NCBI GenBank assembly: GCA_029781975.1
Contig: JAKOVQ010000013.1
Coordinates: 1-64,000, forward strand
Length of the DNA stretch: 64,000 bases
DNA from: Acidobacteriota bacterium
GTDB lineage: Bacteria > Acidobacteriota > Thermoanaerobaculia > UBA5066
Direction: 5' to 3'
Numbering within the stretch: position 1 is the stretch's first letter; each line of letters begins with the position of its first letter. Below the pieces are notes generated by a model. That model was not told the origin of the DNA. It made no database searches and worked only from the letters and a program-made list of their open reading frames with translations. Both the position numbers and the translations under genes were made by a program. This document shows positions 8,535-16,629 of the stretch, piece after piece.

Positions 8535-9599
8535 GTGAGCGGCCCGTCCCCCCGCGCGGCCGGCTTCGCCCAGCCCGCCGAGTGGGCGAGGCACGAGGCC
8601 TGCTGGCTCGCGTGGCCGAGCCACGAGGAGCTCTGGCTCGACGCGCTCGCGCCCGTGCAGGACGCGTTCGTCGCCTTCGCCCGCGCGATCGCCGACCCCG
8701 ACCCGGCGACGGGCGCGCCCCGCGGCGAGCGGCTGGAGGTCCTCGTCCCGACGCCGGAGCGCGAGGCCGAGGCCCGCGCGCGCCTCGAGGGCCTGCCGGC
8801 CACCCTCCGGCGGCTCCCCTTCGGCGACATCTGGATGCGCGACATCGCCCCGGTCTTCACCACCTCCTCCACGGGAGAGGTCGCGGCGGTCTCCTTCGGC
8901 TTCAACGGCTGGGGGGGGAAGTACGTCCTCCCCGGGGACGCGGAGGTCTCCGGCCGCGTGGCCGCCCTCGCCGGGACCCGGACGTTCCGCGAGCCGTGGG
9001 TCCTCGAGGGGGGCTCGGTGGAGCCCGACGGCGAGGGGACGCTCCTCACCACGCGGCAGTGCCTCCTCAACCCGAACCGCAACCCCGGGCTCGACGAGCG
9101 CGAGATCGAGCGGAGGCTGCGCGAGGCCCTCGGGGCCGAGACGGTCCTCTGGCTGGGCGACGGCCTCCTCAACGACCACACCGACGGCCACGTCGACACG
9201 ATCGCGCGCTTCGTCGCGCCCGGCGTCGTCGTCTGCATGGAGCCGTCGCGCGCGGGCGACCCGAACGCCGCGGCGCTCGGGACGATCCTCCGCGACCTGG
9301 CGTCGATGCGCGACGCCCGAGGCCGCCGCCTCGAGGTGGTGACGGTCCCCTCTCCGGGCCTCGTCGCGGACGGCGAGGGCGAGCCGATGCCCGCGAGCTA
9401 CGTCAACTTCTACGTGGCCAACACCACGGTCACGGTCCCCGTCTATGGCGTCCCGCAGGACGGTCGCGCCGTCGAGGCGGTCGGGCGGCTCTTCCCGGGG
9501 CGGCGCGCGGTCGGCGTCCCCGCGCGCCAGCTCCTCGAGGGGGGCGGGGCGTTCCACTGCGTCAGCCAGCAGCAGCCGGCCGGGCGCGCCGCGGGCTGA
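8535..9599 (+). CDS. aguA: Agmatine deiminase
   Basis: Hydrolyses agmatine to N-carbamoylputrescine and ammonia, the first step of the deiminase route to putrescine. The 354 residues carry the pentein-fold signatures of the family: WMRDIAP (100-106), FGFNGWGGKY (121-130), LEGGS (157-161), the catalytic His219 in DHTDGHVD, and the nucleophile Cys342 in GGGAFHCVSQQQP. The start is GTG 8535. The partner enzyme aguB begins 20 bp after the stop, so the two form an operon. No arginine decarboxylase is in the window to make the agmatine. Confidence 0.95.
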   Translation: MSGPSPRAAGFAQPAEWARHEACWLAWPSHEELWLDALAPVQDAFVAFARAIADPDPATGAPRGERLEVLVPTPEREAEARARLEGLPATLRRLPFGDIWMRDIAPVFTTSSTGEVAAVSFGFNGWGGKYVLPGDAEVSGRVAALAGTRTFREPWVLEGGSVEPDGEGTLLTTRQCLLNPNRNPGLDEREIERRLREALGAETVLWLGDGLLNDHTDGHVDTIARFVAPGVVVCMEPSRAGDPNAAALGTILRDLASMRDARGRRLEVVTVPSPGLVADGEGEPMPASYVNFYVANTTVTVPVYGVPQDGRAVEAVGRLFPGRRAVGVPARQLLEGGGAFHCVSQQQPAGRAAG

Positions 9600-9619
9600 G
9601 CCGGGCGGGAGGAGGAGAG

Positions 9620-10483
9620 ATGGCGGGCGACACGCTCACGGTCGGGGTGGTCCAGTGCGCGCTCGGCGGGAGCCGCGAGGAGAACGTGACGCGGGTCCTG
9701 GGGCTCGTCCGCGGGGCGGCGGCGCGGGGCGCCGGGCTGGTCGTCACGCCCGAGCTCCTCGAGGGCCCCTACTTCTGCCGCCAGGAGAGCGACGCCTTCT
9801 TCGCGTGGGCGCACCCGGTCGAGGGTCACCCGACCCTGGCCCGATTCCAGGCGCTGGCGAAGGAGCTCGGCGTCGTCCTCCCCTTCTCCTTCTTCGAGCG
9901 GGCCGGGAACGCGTACTACAACAGCCTCGCGGTGGTCGACGCCGACGGCTCGCTCCTCGGCGTCTACCGGAAGAGCCACATCCCCGACGGGCCGGGCTAC
10001 GAGGAGAAGTTCTACTTCCGTCCCGGGGAGACCGGCTTCCGCGTCTTCGCCACCCGGGCGGGCGCCGCCGGCGCGGCGATCTGCTGGGACCAGTGGTTCC
10101 CCGAGTGCGCCCGCGCGCTCGTCCTCGCGGGCGCCGACGTCCTCCTCTACCCCACGGCGATCGGGTCCGAGCCGGGGAACCCCTCCCTCGACACGCGCGA
10201 CCGCTGGCGCCGCGCCATGGTCGGCCACGCCGTCTCGAACGTCGTCCCCGTCGCCGCGGCGAACCGGATCGGCGAGGAGGACGGGCAGCTCTTCTACGGA
10301 TCGTCCTTCGTCTGCGACCAGGCGGGGAACCTCCTCGTCGACCTCGGGAGGGACGAGGAGGGATTCGGGCTGGCGACCCTCGACCTCGCGGCGATCCGGC
10401 GCGAGCGGGCCTCGTGGGGCTTCTTCCGCGACCGGCGGCCCGACCTCTACGCGGCTCTCCTGACGGCCGACGGCCGGGTCTGA
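9620..10483 (+). CDS. aguB: N-carbamoylputrescine amidase
   Basis: Nitrilase-superfamily enzyme turning N-carbamoylputrescine into putrescine, CO2 and ammonia. The 287 residues have the catalytic triad E45 (TPELLEGPYF), K118 (YRKSHIPDGPG) and C155 (ICWDQWFPE). The segments YYNSLAVVD and YEEKFYF are typical of the AguB subgroup rather than of other nitrilases. ATG 9620 was chosen because it sits 6 nt after the strong ribosome site GGAGGAG, although the frame is open far upstream. It is co-directional with aguA and almost certainly co-transcribed. Confidence 0.95.
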   Translation: MAGDTLTVGVVQCALGGSREENVTRVLGLVRGAAARGAGLVVTPELLEGPYFCRQESDAFFAWAHPVEGHPTLARFQALAKELGVVLPFSFFERAGNAYYNSLAVVDADGSLLGVYRKSHIPDGPGYEEKFYFRPGETGFRVFATRAGAAGAAICWDQWFPECARALVLAGADVLLYPTAIGSEPGNPSLDTRDRWRRAMVGHAVSNVVPVAAANRIGEEDGQLFYGSSFVCDQAGNLLVDLGRDEEGFGLATLDLAAIRRERASWGFFRDRRPDLYAALLTADGRV

Positions 10484-10492
10484 CGCCGCGGC

Positions 10493-10512
10493 CGGCCCGC
10501 CTCCGCGGGCCG
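10493..10512. terminator. Hairpin between convergent aguB and ABC ATPase genes
   Basis: A perfect 8-bp stem (CGGCCCGC / GCGGGCCG) with a CTCC loop sits just after the aguB stop and before the convergent ATPase stop. There is no T tract on either strand, so it may stop or protect both transcripts without being a classical intrinsic terminator. Confidence 0.45.
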
Positions 10513-10535
10513 CCGGACCCCTCGGCCCGGCCCGG

Positions 10536-11885
10536 TCACTCGCCGTCGCGCTGCCGGCCCGAGAAGAGGCCCACCTCGTCGGCCCGCGCGTCGTAGTCGA
10601 GGAGCTGGGCGAAGCGCCCCCATCCGACGATGGTCTCGAAGAGCGGCTCGATCGCCTCCGAGGGGAGCCGCTCCGCCAGGGAGTCCCGCATCCGATCGCC
10701 GCGGATCGCGGCGTCCGGCTCGCGCGCCAGCTCGCGGACGAGCGTGGCGAAGAGGCCGAGCGTCAGGAGCCGCCGGCGGAAGAGGACCGGCTTCTCGTCC
10801 GGGGCGGCCGCCACGAACGCCTGCCCGGTCTCGGTCAGGATGACGCGGTTCTTCGGCGTGTCGACGAGGTCGAGGAGCTCGGCCGCCTTGACGACCGCGA
10901 TGGTCCGGCCGAAGTCCCACTCGGTCATGGCGTCGAGCTCGAACAGGTCCATCTCGCCCCCGCGGTCGGCGAGGATCTCCAGGAGTCCGAGGATCTCGCC
11001 GACGCGCGCCGCGGGGACGGGGACGAACGGCCCGGCGGCGGGACGGCCCGGGACGGTGACGGCCGGCGCAGGGGCCTCCTCCTCCTCAGGCAGGTGGACC
11101 CCGGTGACGACCTCGTGGACCCGCTCGACCATCCGGAGGAACTCCGGGTGGCGGTACTCGCGCGGGTGCGGGAGCGTGTTCGGGATCTCGCGCCGGACGG
11201 TGCCGGGGTTGGCCCCGAGGACGACGATCCGGTCGCCGAGGTAGACCGCCTCCTCGATGAGGTGGGTGATGAGGAGGACGGACGAGAGGCCCGTGCCGCC
11301 GTCCGACCAGAGGCGGTAGACCTCGGCCCGGAGGAGCTCGGCGGTCATGACGTCCAGGGCGGAGAACGGCTCGTCCATGCAGAGGAGCTCCGGCCCGCCG
11401 ACCAGGGCGCGGGCGATCCCGACCCGCTGCTTCATCCCCCCCGAGAGCTCCTTCGGCATGGCCCGCTCGTGTCCGGTGAGCCCCACCTTCACGAGCGCCT
11501 CCTTCACGCGCCTCGCCGCGTCGGCGTCGGAGACGTCGCGCCCGTTCAGGCCGACCCGGACGTTGTCCTCGACGCTGAGCCAGGGGAAGAGCGCGAAGTT
11601 CTGGAAGACCACGGCGGCCCCGGGATGGATCCCCTCGAGCGGCTCGCCGTTGGCGGACACGGTCCCCGCCGTCGGCGCGACGAGGCCGATCAGGATCCTG
11701 AGGAGGGTCGACTTGCCGCAGCCGGACGGGCCGAGGACGGCGACGACCTCGCCGCGGCGGACCTCGAAGTCGACGTCGGCGAGGACGAGCCGCTCGTGCC
11801 CCTCCTCGTCGCGGAATTGCTTGCGCACGCCGGAGACCGAGGCGAGCGGCGCGGGGGGCGGGGCGGATCCCGAGGCGCTCGCCAT
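10536..11885 (-). CDS. ABC importer ATPase (NitT/TauT-like) with AAA-associated C-terminal domain
   Basis: ATPase of a nitrate/sulfonate/taurine-type importer. It is 449 residues long. Walker A is GPSGCGKST (52-60); the Q-loop is QNFALFPW; the signature is LSGGMKQR; Walker B is LLCMDEPFSALD; the switch His is in ITHLIEEA. After about residue 265, a Pro/Ala linker leads to an extra domain of about 140 residues (roughly 300-440) that resembles the AAA-associated C-terminal domain found on some of these ATPases and probably senses a regulatory ligand. Its ATG overlaps the permease stop (TGATG). No substrate-binding protein gene is adjacent, so the substrate is unknown. Confidence 0.88.
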   Translation of the reverse strand: MASASGSAPPPAPLASVSGVRKQFRDEEGHERLVLADVDFEVRRGEVVAVLGPSGCGKSTLLRILIGLVAPTAGTVSANGEPLEGIHPGAAVVFQNFALFPWLSVEDNVRVGLNGRDVSDADAARRVKEALVKVGLTGHERAMPKELSGGMKQRVGIARALVGGPELLCMDEPFSALDVMTAELLRAEVYRLWSDGGTGLSSVLLITHLIEEAVYLGDRIVVLGANPGTVRREIPNTLPHPREYRHPEFLRMVERVHEVVTGVHLPEEEEAPAPAVTVPGRPAAGPFVPVPAARVGEILGLLEILADRGGEMDLFELDAMTEWDFGRTIAVVKAAELLDLVDTPKNRVILTETGQAFVAAAPDEKPVLFRRRLLTLGLFATLVRELAREPDAAIRGDRMRDSLAERLPSEAIEPLFETIVGWGRFAQLLDYDARADEVGLFSGRQRDGE

Positions 11886-13609
11886 CACCGGTTCAGGGCG
11901 AAACGCGTCGCCGCGAGGCGGTACATCCGCCGCCAGACGGTCCGGTTCAGGAGGACGAGGGCGAGGGACATCGTCAGGACTCCGGCGGCCAGGAGGGGGA
12001 AGTTCCCCTCGTGCGTCGCCTGCGTGATGAGGGAGCCGAGCCCGAACGTGCTGAGCTCGCCCCCCCGGTAGGTGATGGTCTCGGCCACGATGGAGGCGTT
12101 CCAGGCGCCCCCGGCGGCCGTGACGAGGCCCGTGACGAGGTAGGGGAAGACGGCCGGCAGGTAGAGCGTCCTCCACCGGGAGACCCCGGTGACCGCGTAG
12201 ACGTCCGCGGCCTCGCAGAGGTCTCCCGGAATCGCGGAGGCCCCGGCGAGGACGTTGAAGAGGACGTACCACTGCGCCCCGAGGACCATGAGGACCGCCG
12301 CGACGACGGTGAAGGGGACGCGTGCCCAGAGGAGGGCGCCCGTGACCAGCGGGTAGAGCATCGGTGCGGGGAACGACGCCAGGATCTGGACGACCGGCTG
12401 GAGCCGCCTCGACCAGGCCGGCGAGCGGCCCAGGAGGACCCCTACCGGCACGGTCCAGAGGACGGACGCCGCGAGCGCCCCCGCCGTCCTCAGGGTCGTG
12501 GCCCCGAGGGCCGCTCCCAGGGTCCCCCACTCGGCGGCGCGGACCCTCGCGAGGAGGAGGGCGATCTCGTAGCCGCCCCAGAGGGCCGCTCCGGAGACCG
12601 CGAGGAGGGCGACCGCCGCGAGCAGGCGGAGCCCGGCGCGCGCCGCGCCGGAGCCCGGCGTCGCGGGATGGATCGCCGCGCCGGCCGCCGCTTCGTCCCC
12701 GCCCCGGGCGCGCCGGCGCCTCAGGGCTCGCCGGAGCCTCCGAACGAGCCGCGAGCGCCCGACGAGCTCGACCACCCAGCTCTTCGGCGCCGGCTCGCCC
12801 GAGCGCTCCTCGGACCGGAACCGCTGCGACCAGACGACGAGCGGCCGCCAGAGGAGCTGGTCGACGGCGACGATCATCGCCACCATCGCCACGATCGCCC
12901 AGAGCATCGCCCGGACGTTCCCGCGCTCGATGGCGACCGCCATGTACGACCCGATCCCCGGCAGCCGGAAGTCGCGCCCCCCGAGCGTGAACGCCTCGTT
13001 CACCGTCAGGAAGAACCACCCTCCCGCCATCGACATCATCGAGTTCCAGACGAGTCCGATGACCGCCGAGGGGAGCTCGACCGTCCGGAACGTCTTCCAC
13101 CGGGAGAAGCGGTGGAGGCGCGACACCTCGTACAGCTCGGCCGGCACCCCCTTGAGCGACCCGTAGAACGAGAAGGCCATGTTCCAGACCTGCCCCGTGA
13201 AGATCATCACGATGCAGGCGAGCTCGAGCCCGACGTTCGTCCGCGGGAAGAGGGCCACCATGCCGAGGACCAGGCCCGGGAGGAACCCCAGGACCGGGAT
13301 CCCCTGTCCGACGTCGAGGAGGGGGATCAGGACCCGCTCGGCGGCTCGGGAGCGCGCGGCGGCGGTCCCGACCACCAGGGTGAAGGCCAGGGAGAGGAGG
13401 TACGCGGCGAAGCCCCGCGAGAGCGAAAGGAGGGTGTACCCGGGGAGGGCGGAGGGGGCGAGGTCGATCTCGACGGCTGCCCGGAGCGGGGCGCTCCATC
13501 GCTCGGCGAGGGCCACGAGCCCCACGACCGACGCGGCCAGGACGCCGAGGATCAGGACGTCCACCGCCGCTCGGAGAGGGCGGGGACCCGGCCGGGCTCG
13601 CTCCGTCAT
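11885..13609 (-). CDS. ABC importer permease, two fused permease domains
   Basis: Inner-membrane permease of 574 residues made of two binding-protein-dependent permease domains in tandem. The first EAA-type cytoplasmic loop is in EVSRLHRFSRWKTFRTVELP and the second in EAADVYAVTGVSRWRTLYLP. Between them lies an Arg-rich soluble linker (about residues 285-340). Since one chain supplies both halves of the pore, it would pair with two copies of the ATPase encoded immediately downstream, with which its stop codon overlaps. The upstream GNAT gene overlaps its ATG by 4 nt, so the genes are translationally coupled. Confidence 0.88.
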   Translation of the reverse strand: MTERARPGPRPLRAAVDVLILGVLAASVVGLVALAERWSAPLRAAVEIDLAPSALPGYTLLSLSRGFAAYLLSLAFTLVVGTAAARSRAAERVLIPLLDVGQGIPVLGFLPGLVLGMVALFPRTNVGLELACIVMIFTGQVWNMAFSFYGSLKGVPAELYEVSRLHRFSRWKTFRTVELPSAVIGLVWNSMMSMAGGWFFLTVNEAFTLGGRDFRLPGIGSYMAVAIERGNVRAMLWAIVAMVAMIVAVDQLLWRPLVVWSQRFRSEERSGEPAPKSWVVELVGRSRLVRRLRRALRRRRARGGDEAAAGAAIHPATPGSGAARAGLRLLAAVALLAVSGAALWGGYEIALLLARVRAAEWGTLGAALGATTLRTAGALAASVLWTVPVGVLLGRSPAWSRRLQPVVQILASFPAPMLYPLVTGALLWARVPFTVVAAVLMVLGAQWYVLFNVLAGASAIPGDLCEAADVYAVTGVSRWRTLYLPAVFPYLVTGLVTAAGGAWNASIVAETITYRGGELSTFGLGSLITQATHEGNFPLLAAGVLTMSLALVLLNRTVWRRMYRLAATRFALNR

Positions 13610-14424
13610 CGAGCGGGGAGCTCGCGGGAGAGGACGAGCTTCGTGTAGGCGACCCGGAAGCCGAGCCGCTCGACGTTCCGCTGGGACCCGCTCCCCGGGA
13701 GCGCGTAGCAGACGGCGAGGTCCGCCCCCGCCTCGGCCGCCCGGCGGAGCCGGGCCGCGAGGAGCGCCGTCTGGACGCCCATCCTCCGCCTGCCGGGAAC
13801 GGTGCTCGTGCCGAAAAGCGCTGCGAGCCCGTCCCGCAGCGTCAGGACGCCGCCGCCGGCCGGCTCGCCGCCGACCCGGGCGAGGAAGGGGACGGCCGAG
13901 GCCATCCGGAAGAGGGGCCTCGCCACCCGGGCGAGCTCCTCGATCCCCCCCTCGTCGCTGGCGAACCCCGCAGCCACCGTCCGGCTCCAGAGCTCCTCGT
14001 CCGCGTCGTGGGCCGGCGCGACCTCGACGTCCGGGGGGGGCTCCGGGAGCTCCTCTCCGGGCGGGAGGGGGCGCACGAGGACCGTGTTGAACTCCGCGAT
14101 CCTGTAGCCCCTCTCGGAGAGGCCTTCCAGGAGCGAGCGGTCGGCGAGGGGGCAGAGGTCGACCTGCGCCGGACCGCCCCGCTCGGCGTAGAACGCCTCC
14201 ACCCGGTCGAGGTCGGCGCTCCGGACCGGGAGCGTCATCCCGAGGCCCGCGGCCCGGCTGAGCGGCCCCCCGGCGCCGGCGAAGGCGAGGTACCCGCCCG
14301 CGAGCGGCTCCGAGCAGGCGCCCGACGACGGGTCGATCGCGGCGAGGGCGCGGGCGTACTCCACGCATCCCTGCGCCTCCGCGTGCTCCAGGCGGATCGC
14401 GATGGCGTGACCGGCGAAGGTCAT
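13606..14424 (-). CDS. GNAT-family N-acetyltransferase
   Basis: Predicted acetyltransferase of 272 residues. The N-terminal half (1-120) is a degenerate GNAT-like region. The C-terminal half (about 130-270) contains the acetyl-CoA-binding pattern: FGTSTVPGRRRMGVQTAL fits beta-4/alpha-3 with the R-x-x-G-V-Q loop, followed by YALPGSGSQRNVERLGF. The acceptor is unknown. ATG 14424 overlaps the stop of the methyltransferase gene and its stop overlaps the permease start, so it is embedded in a tightly coupled operon whose purpose is not evident. Confidence 0.78.
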   Translation of the reverse strand: MTFAGHAIAIRLEHAEAQGCVEYARALAAIDPSSGACSEPLAGGYLAFAGAGGPLSRAAGLGMTLPVRSADLDRVEAFYAERGGPAQVDLCPLADRSLLEGLSERGYRIAEFNTVLVRPLPPGEELPEPPPDVEVAPAHDADEELWSRTVAAGFASDEGGIEELARVARPLFRMASAVPFLARVGGEPAGGGVLTLRDGLAALFGTSTVPGRRRMGVQTALLAARLRRAAEAGADLAVCYALPGSGSQRNVERLGFRVAYTKLVLSRELPAR

Positions 14425-15185
14425 CGCTCGGGTCCGCCCCCCGGGGGGTCCTTCTCCGCCTCGCCGACGAACGGGACGAACCGGACGGGGAGGACGCTCC
14501 GCTCCGTGTAGCCGTTCGGCGTCCGCTCGATGACCTTGAGCTCCTGGTAGAACCCCCCGACCGGGATCACCATCCGGCCGCCGACGGCCAGCTGCGAAAG
14601 GAGCGGGGGCGGGATCCTCTCCGGGGCCGCCGTCACGAGGATCGCGTCGAACGGCGCCTCCTCGGGCCACCCCCGGTAGCCGTCCGCGGCGCGGATCTCG
14701 ACGTTCTTGAAGCCGAGGCTCGCGAGGCGGGCTCGGGCCCGGTCGGCCAGCTCGGAGCGGATCTCGACGGAGTAGACCCTGGCCGCCAGCTCGGCCAGGA
14801 CCGCCGTCTGGTAGCCCGAGCCCGTGCCGATCTCGAGGACCTTCTCCTTCCCCGTCAGCTGCAGCTGCTCGGTCATGAAGGCGACGACGTATGGCTGCGA
14901 GATCGTCTGTCCGCTGCCGATCGGGACGGGGTGGTCCTCGTAGGCCTCCGAGCGGAGCCCCTCGGGGACGAAGAGGTGCCGCGGGATCGTGCCCATCGCC
15001 CGGAGGACCCGGGGATCCTTGACCCCCCGGGCGGCGATCTGCGACGAGACCATGGCTTCCCGCGCCCGCGCCGTCGGGTCGGGGTCACCTCCGGGCGACG
15101 GACAGCCGCCGCCGAGGAGACCACCCAGAAGGAGGGCCGCCACGAGACCTCTCCTCAGGGCCGGAGCGCGTGCCGCTGCCACCAC
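14421..15185 (-). CDS. pcm: Protein-L-isoaspartate O-methyltransferase, probably exported lipoprotein
   Basis: Methylates L-isoaspartyl residues in damaged proteins so that they can revert to aspartate. In the 254 residues, SAM motif I is VLEIGTGSGYQTAVLAEL, preceded by the PIMT-specific IGSGQTISQPYVVAFMTE and followed by RVYSVEI. Unusually, residues 1-28 look like a signal peptide with two Arg, a hydrophobic Leu/Gly core and a Cys at position 28 (lipobox-like, imperfect at -3). The start is GTG 15185. If that is the true start, the enzyme acts outside the cytoplasm. A cytosolic form could arise from Met45 (AMVSSQ). Confidence 0.9.
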   Translation of the reverse strand: MVAAARAPALRRGLVAALLLGGLLGGGCPSPGGDPDPTARAREAMVSSQIAARGVKDPRVLRAMGTIPRHLFVPEGLRSEAYEDHPVPIGSGQTISQPYVVAFMTEQLQLTGKEKVLEIGTGSGYQTAVLAELAARVYSVEIRSELADRARARLASLGFKNVEIRAADGYRGWPEEAPFDAILVTAAPERIPPPLLSQLAVGGRMVIPVGGFYQELKVIERTPNGYTERSVLPVRFVPFVGEAEKDPPGGGPER

Positions 15186-15225
15186 ATCGAGTCATTCTAG
15201 CGAGCCGCGTGCCGCCGGGGGCGTC

Positions 15226-16629
15226 TCAAAATAGGGAGGGGGGGACGATCGGCGCGCCCGTCTCCTGGAGCTCCTGGGCCTTCAGGAACCGGTCGAGGGG
15301 GCGGTCGAGGCTCACGGTCATCGTGCTGAAGCGGACGGTCACGTCGAAGTTCGCGAGGAAGGAGCTCCCCAGGATGCCGTCCTCGAGCCCCTCCGCGTCC
15401 TCCTTCACCACGATGTCCGCGAACTGGACCATGTACTTCTCGACGCCCACCGTCACGTTCGAGAGCTTTCCCCAGGAGACGCGGCTCTTGCCGATCCCCT
15501 CGAGCGTCATCGGGTAGCTCGCCTCGCTCCCCTTCGTCGGGGCCCGCATCAGCCCCGACCGGGTGACGATGGTCGGCTCCGACCCGGTGTCGAGGAGGAA
15601 GAGGAACCAGGGGGTCTGGTTCAGGGAGGCCCGGACCATCGGCTTGAGGCGGCGGAAGAAGAGGTTCTGGTTCGGGCTCCCCCGCCGCAGCCCCTTCTCG
15701 AGGCGGACCCCCAGGATCCGCCTCTCCTGGTAGCGGAGGCTCCAGTCGAACTCCTTCAGGAGGTCCGCCCCCAGGACGCCGTCGAACCGGACCTGACCCG
15801 ACGCCTCGCTCCCGAACGTGAGGGCGCCGTCCGGGAGGATCCCGAACGGGACGTGCGTCAGGATCGCGGTCCCGATCCGGACGTTCTTCGCCCAGCCGAA
15901 GCCCATCTCGATCTCGACCCGGTGGAGGCCGTACGCGCCCGCCTTCGCGCCGGGGACCACCTCGATCCCGAGGCGCCTGGCGGCGCTCTCGGTCAGGAGC
16001 GAGATCGACGCCCCGGTGTCGAAGACCATCTGCTCGCTCTCGACGTCGTTGACCTTCACGGTCACGCGCGGCACGCGCGGCTTGGAGAAGGCCATCAGCT
16101 CGTTGATCCGCGTCCCGGCGACCGCGCCGCCGTAGATCGGCTCGGGCCCGGCCGACCGGAGGAACGCGAGCCAGCCGTCGGGGAGGATGAGGCCGTGCGA
16201 GCGGGCGACCTCGACCCACCGGGCCGACTCGGAGAAGTCGTCGAGCCAGTAGTGGGCCTGCGCGAGGAGCCACGCCACCTGCCCGCGCTCCGAGAACCGC
16301 CCCTCCTCGGCGAAGGCCCGCTCCAGGAGAGGGACGGCCGCCCGGGCATCTCCCTTCTCGAGAAGCGCCTGCCCGAGGACCTTGAGCGTCCGCGTCCGCT
16401 CGACCCCCTTGTCCGCCGTGCTGGCGAGGAAGGCGGCCACCTCGGGGACGTAGCCCAGCTTGAGCCGCTCCTCGAGGTTGAACGAGTTGACCCACCCCTG
16501 GGGAAGCGGCTTCATCAGGAGGTGGGAGCGGACGGTCACGTCGCGGGAGAAGGTGCAGGCGCCTCCGACGAAGGCGGCGAGGGCCGCCGCGGCGGCCGCC
16601 CTTCGGAACGCCTTCACGCGCCCTCTCAC
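15226..16629 (-). CDS. Retropepsin-like aspartic protease lipoprotein with two catalytic DTG motifs
   Basis: Predicted aspartyl protease of 467 residues. The N-terminus has a lipoprotein-like signal ending at Cys25 (VGGAC), then an alpha-helical TPR-like segment (about 75-160). Two retropepsin-type domains follow: the first has VFDTGAS (D204) and GVLGADLL (284-291), the second LLDTGSE (D347) and GILGSSFL (418-425). Classical retropepsins dimerise, one DTG per chain; here both could come from one polypeptide. GTG 16629 overlaps the upstream phosphatase stop (GTGA). Substrate unknown; the periplasmic side of the outer or inner membrane is the likely location. Confidence 0.82.
   Translation of the reverse strand: MRGRVKAFRRAAAAAALAAFVGGACTFSRDVTVRSHLLMKPLPQGWVNSFNLEERLKLGYVPEVAAFLASTADKGVERTRTLKVLGQALLEKGDARAAVPLLERAFAEEGRFSERGQVAWLLAQAHYWLDDFSESARWVEVARSHGLILPDGWLAFLRSAGPEPIYGGAVAGTRINELMAFSKPRVPRVTVKVNDVESEQMVFDTGASISLLTESAARRLGIEVVPGAKAGAYGLHRVEIEMGFGWAKNVRIGTAILTHVPFGILPDGALTFGSEASGQVRFDGVLGADLLKEFDWSLRYQERRILGVRLEKGLRRGSPNQNLFFRRLKPMVRASLNQTPWFLFLLDTGSEPTIVTRSGLMRAPTKGSEASYPMTLEGIGKSRVSWGKLSNVTVGVEKYMVQFADIVVKEDAEGLEDGILGSSFLANFDVTVRFSTMTVSLDRPLDRFLKAQELQETGAPIVPPSLF

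Noticed and set aside
8582-9619. Upstream part of the open frame containing aguB
   Set aside because: It is the aguA gene read in another frame; aguB has its own GGAGGAG site and ATG at 9620.
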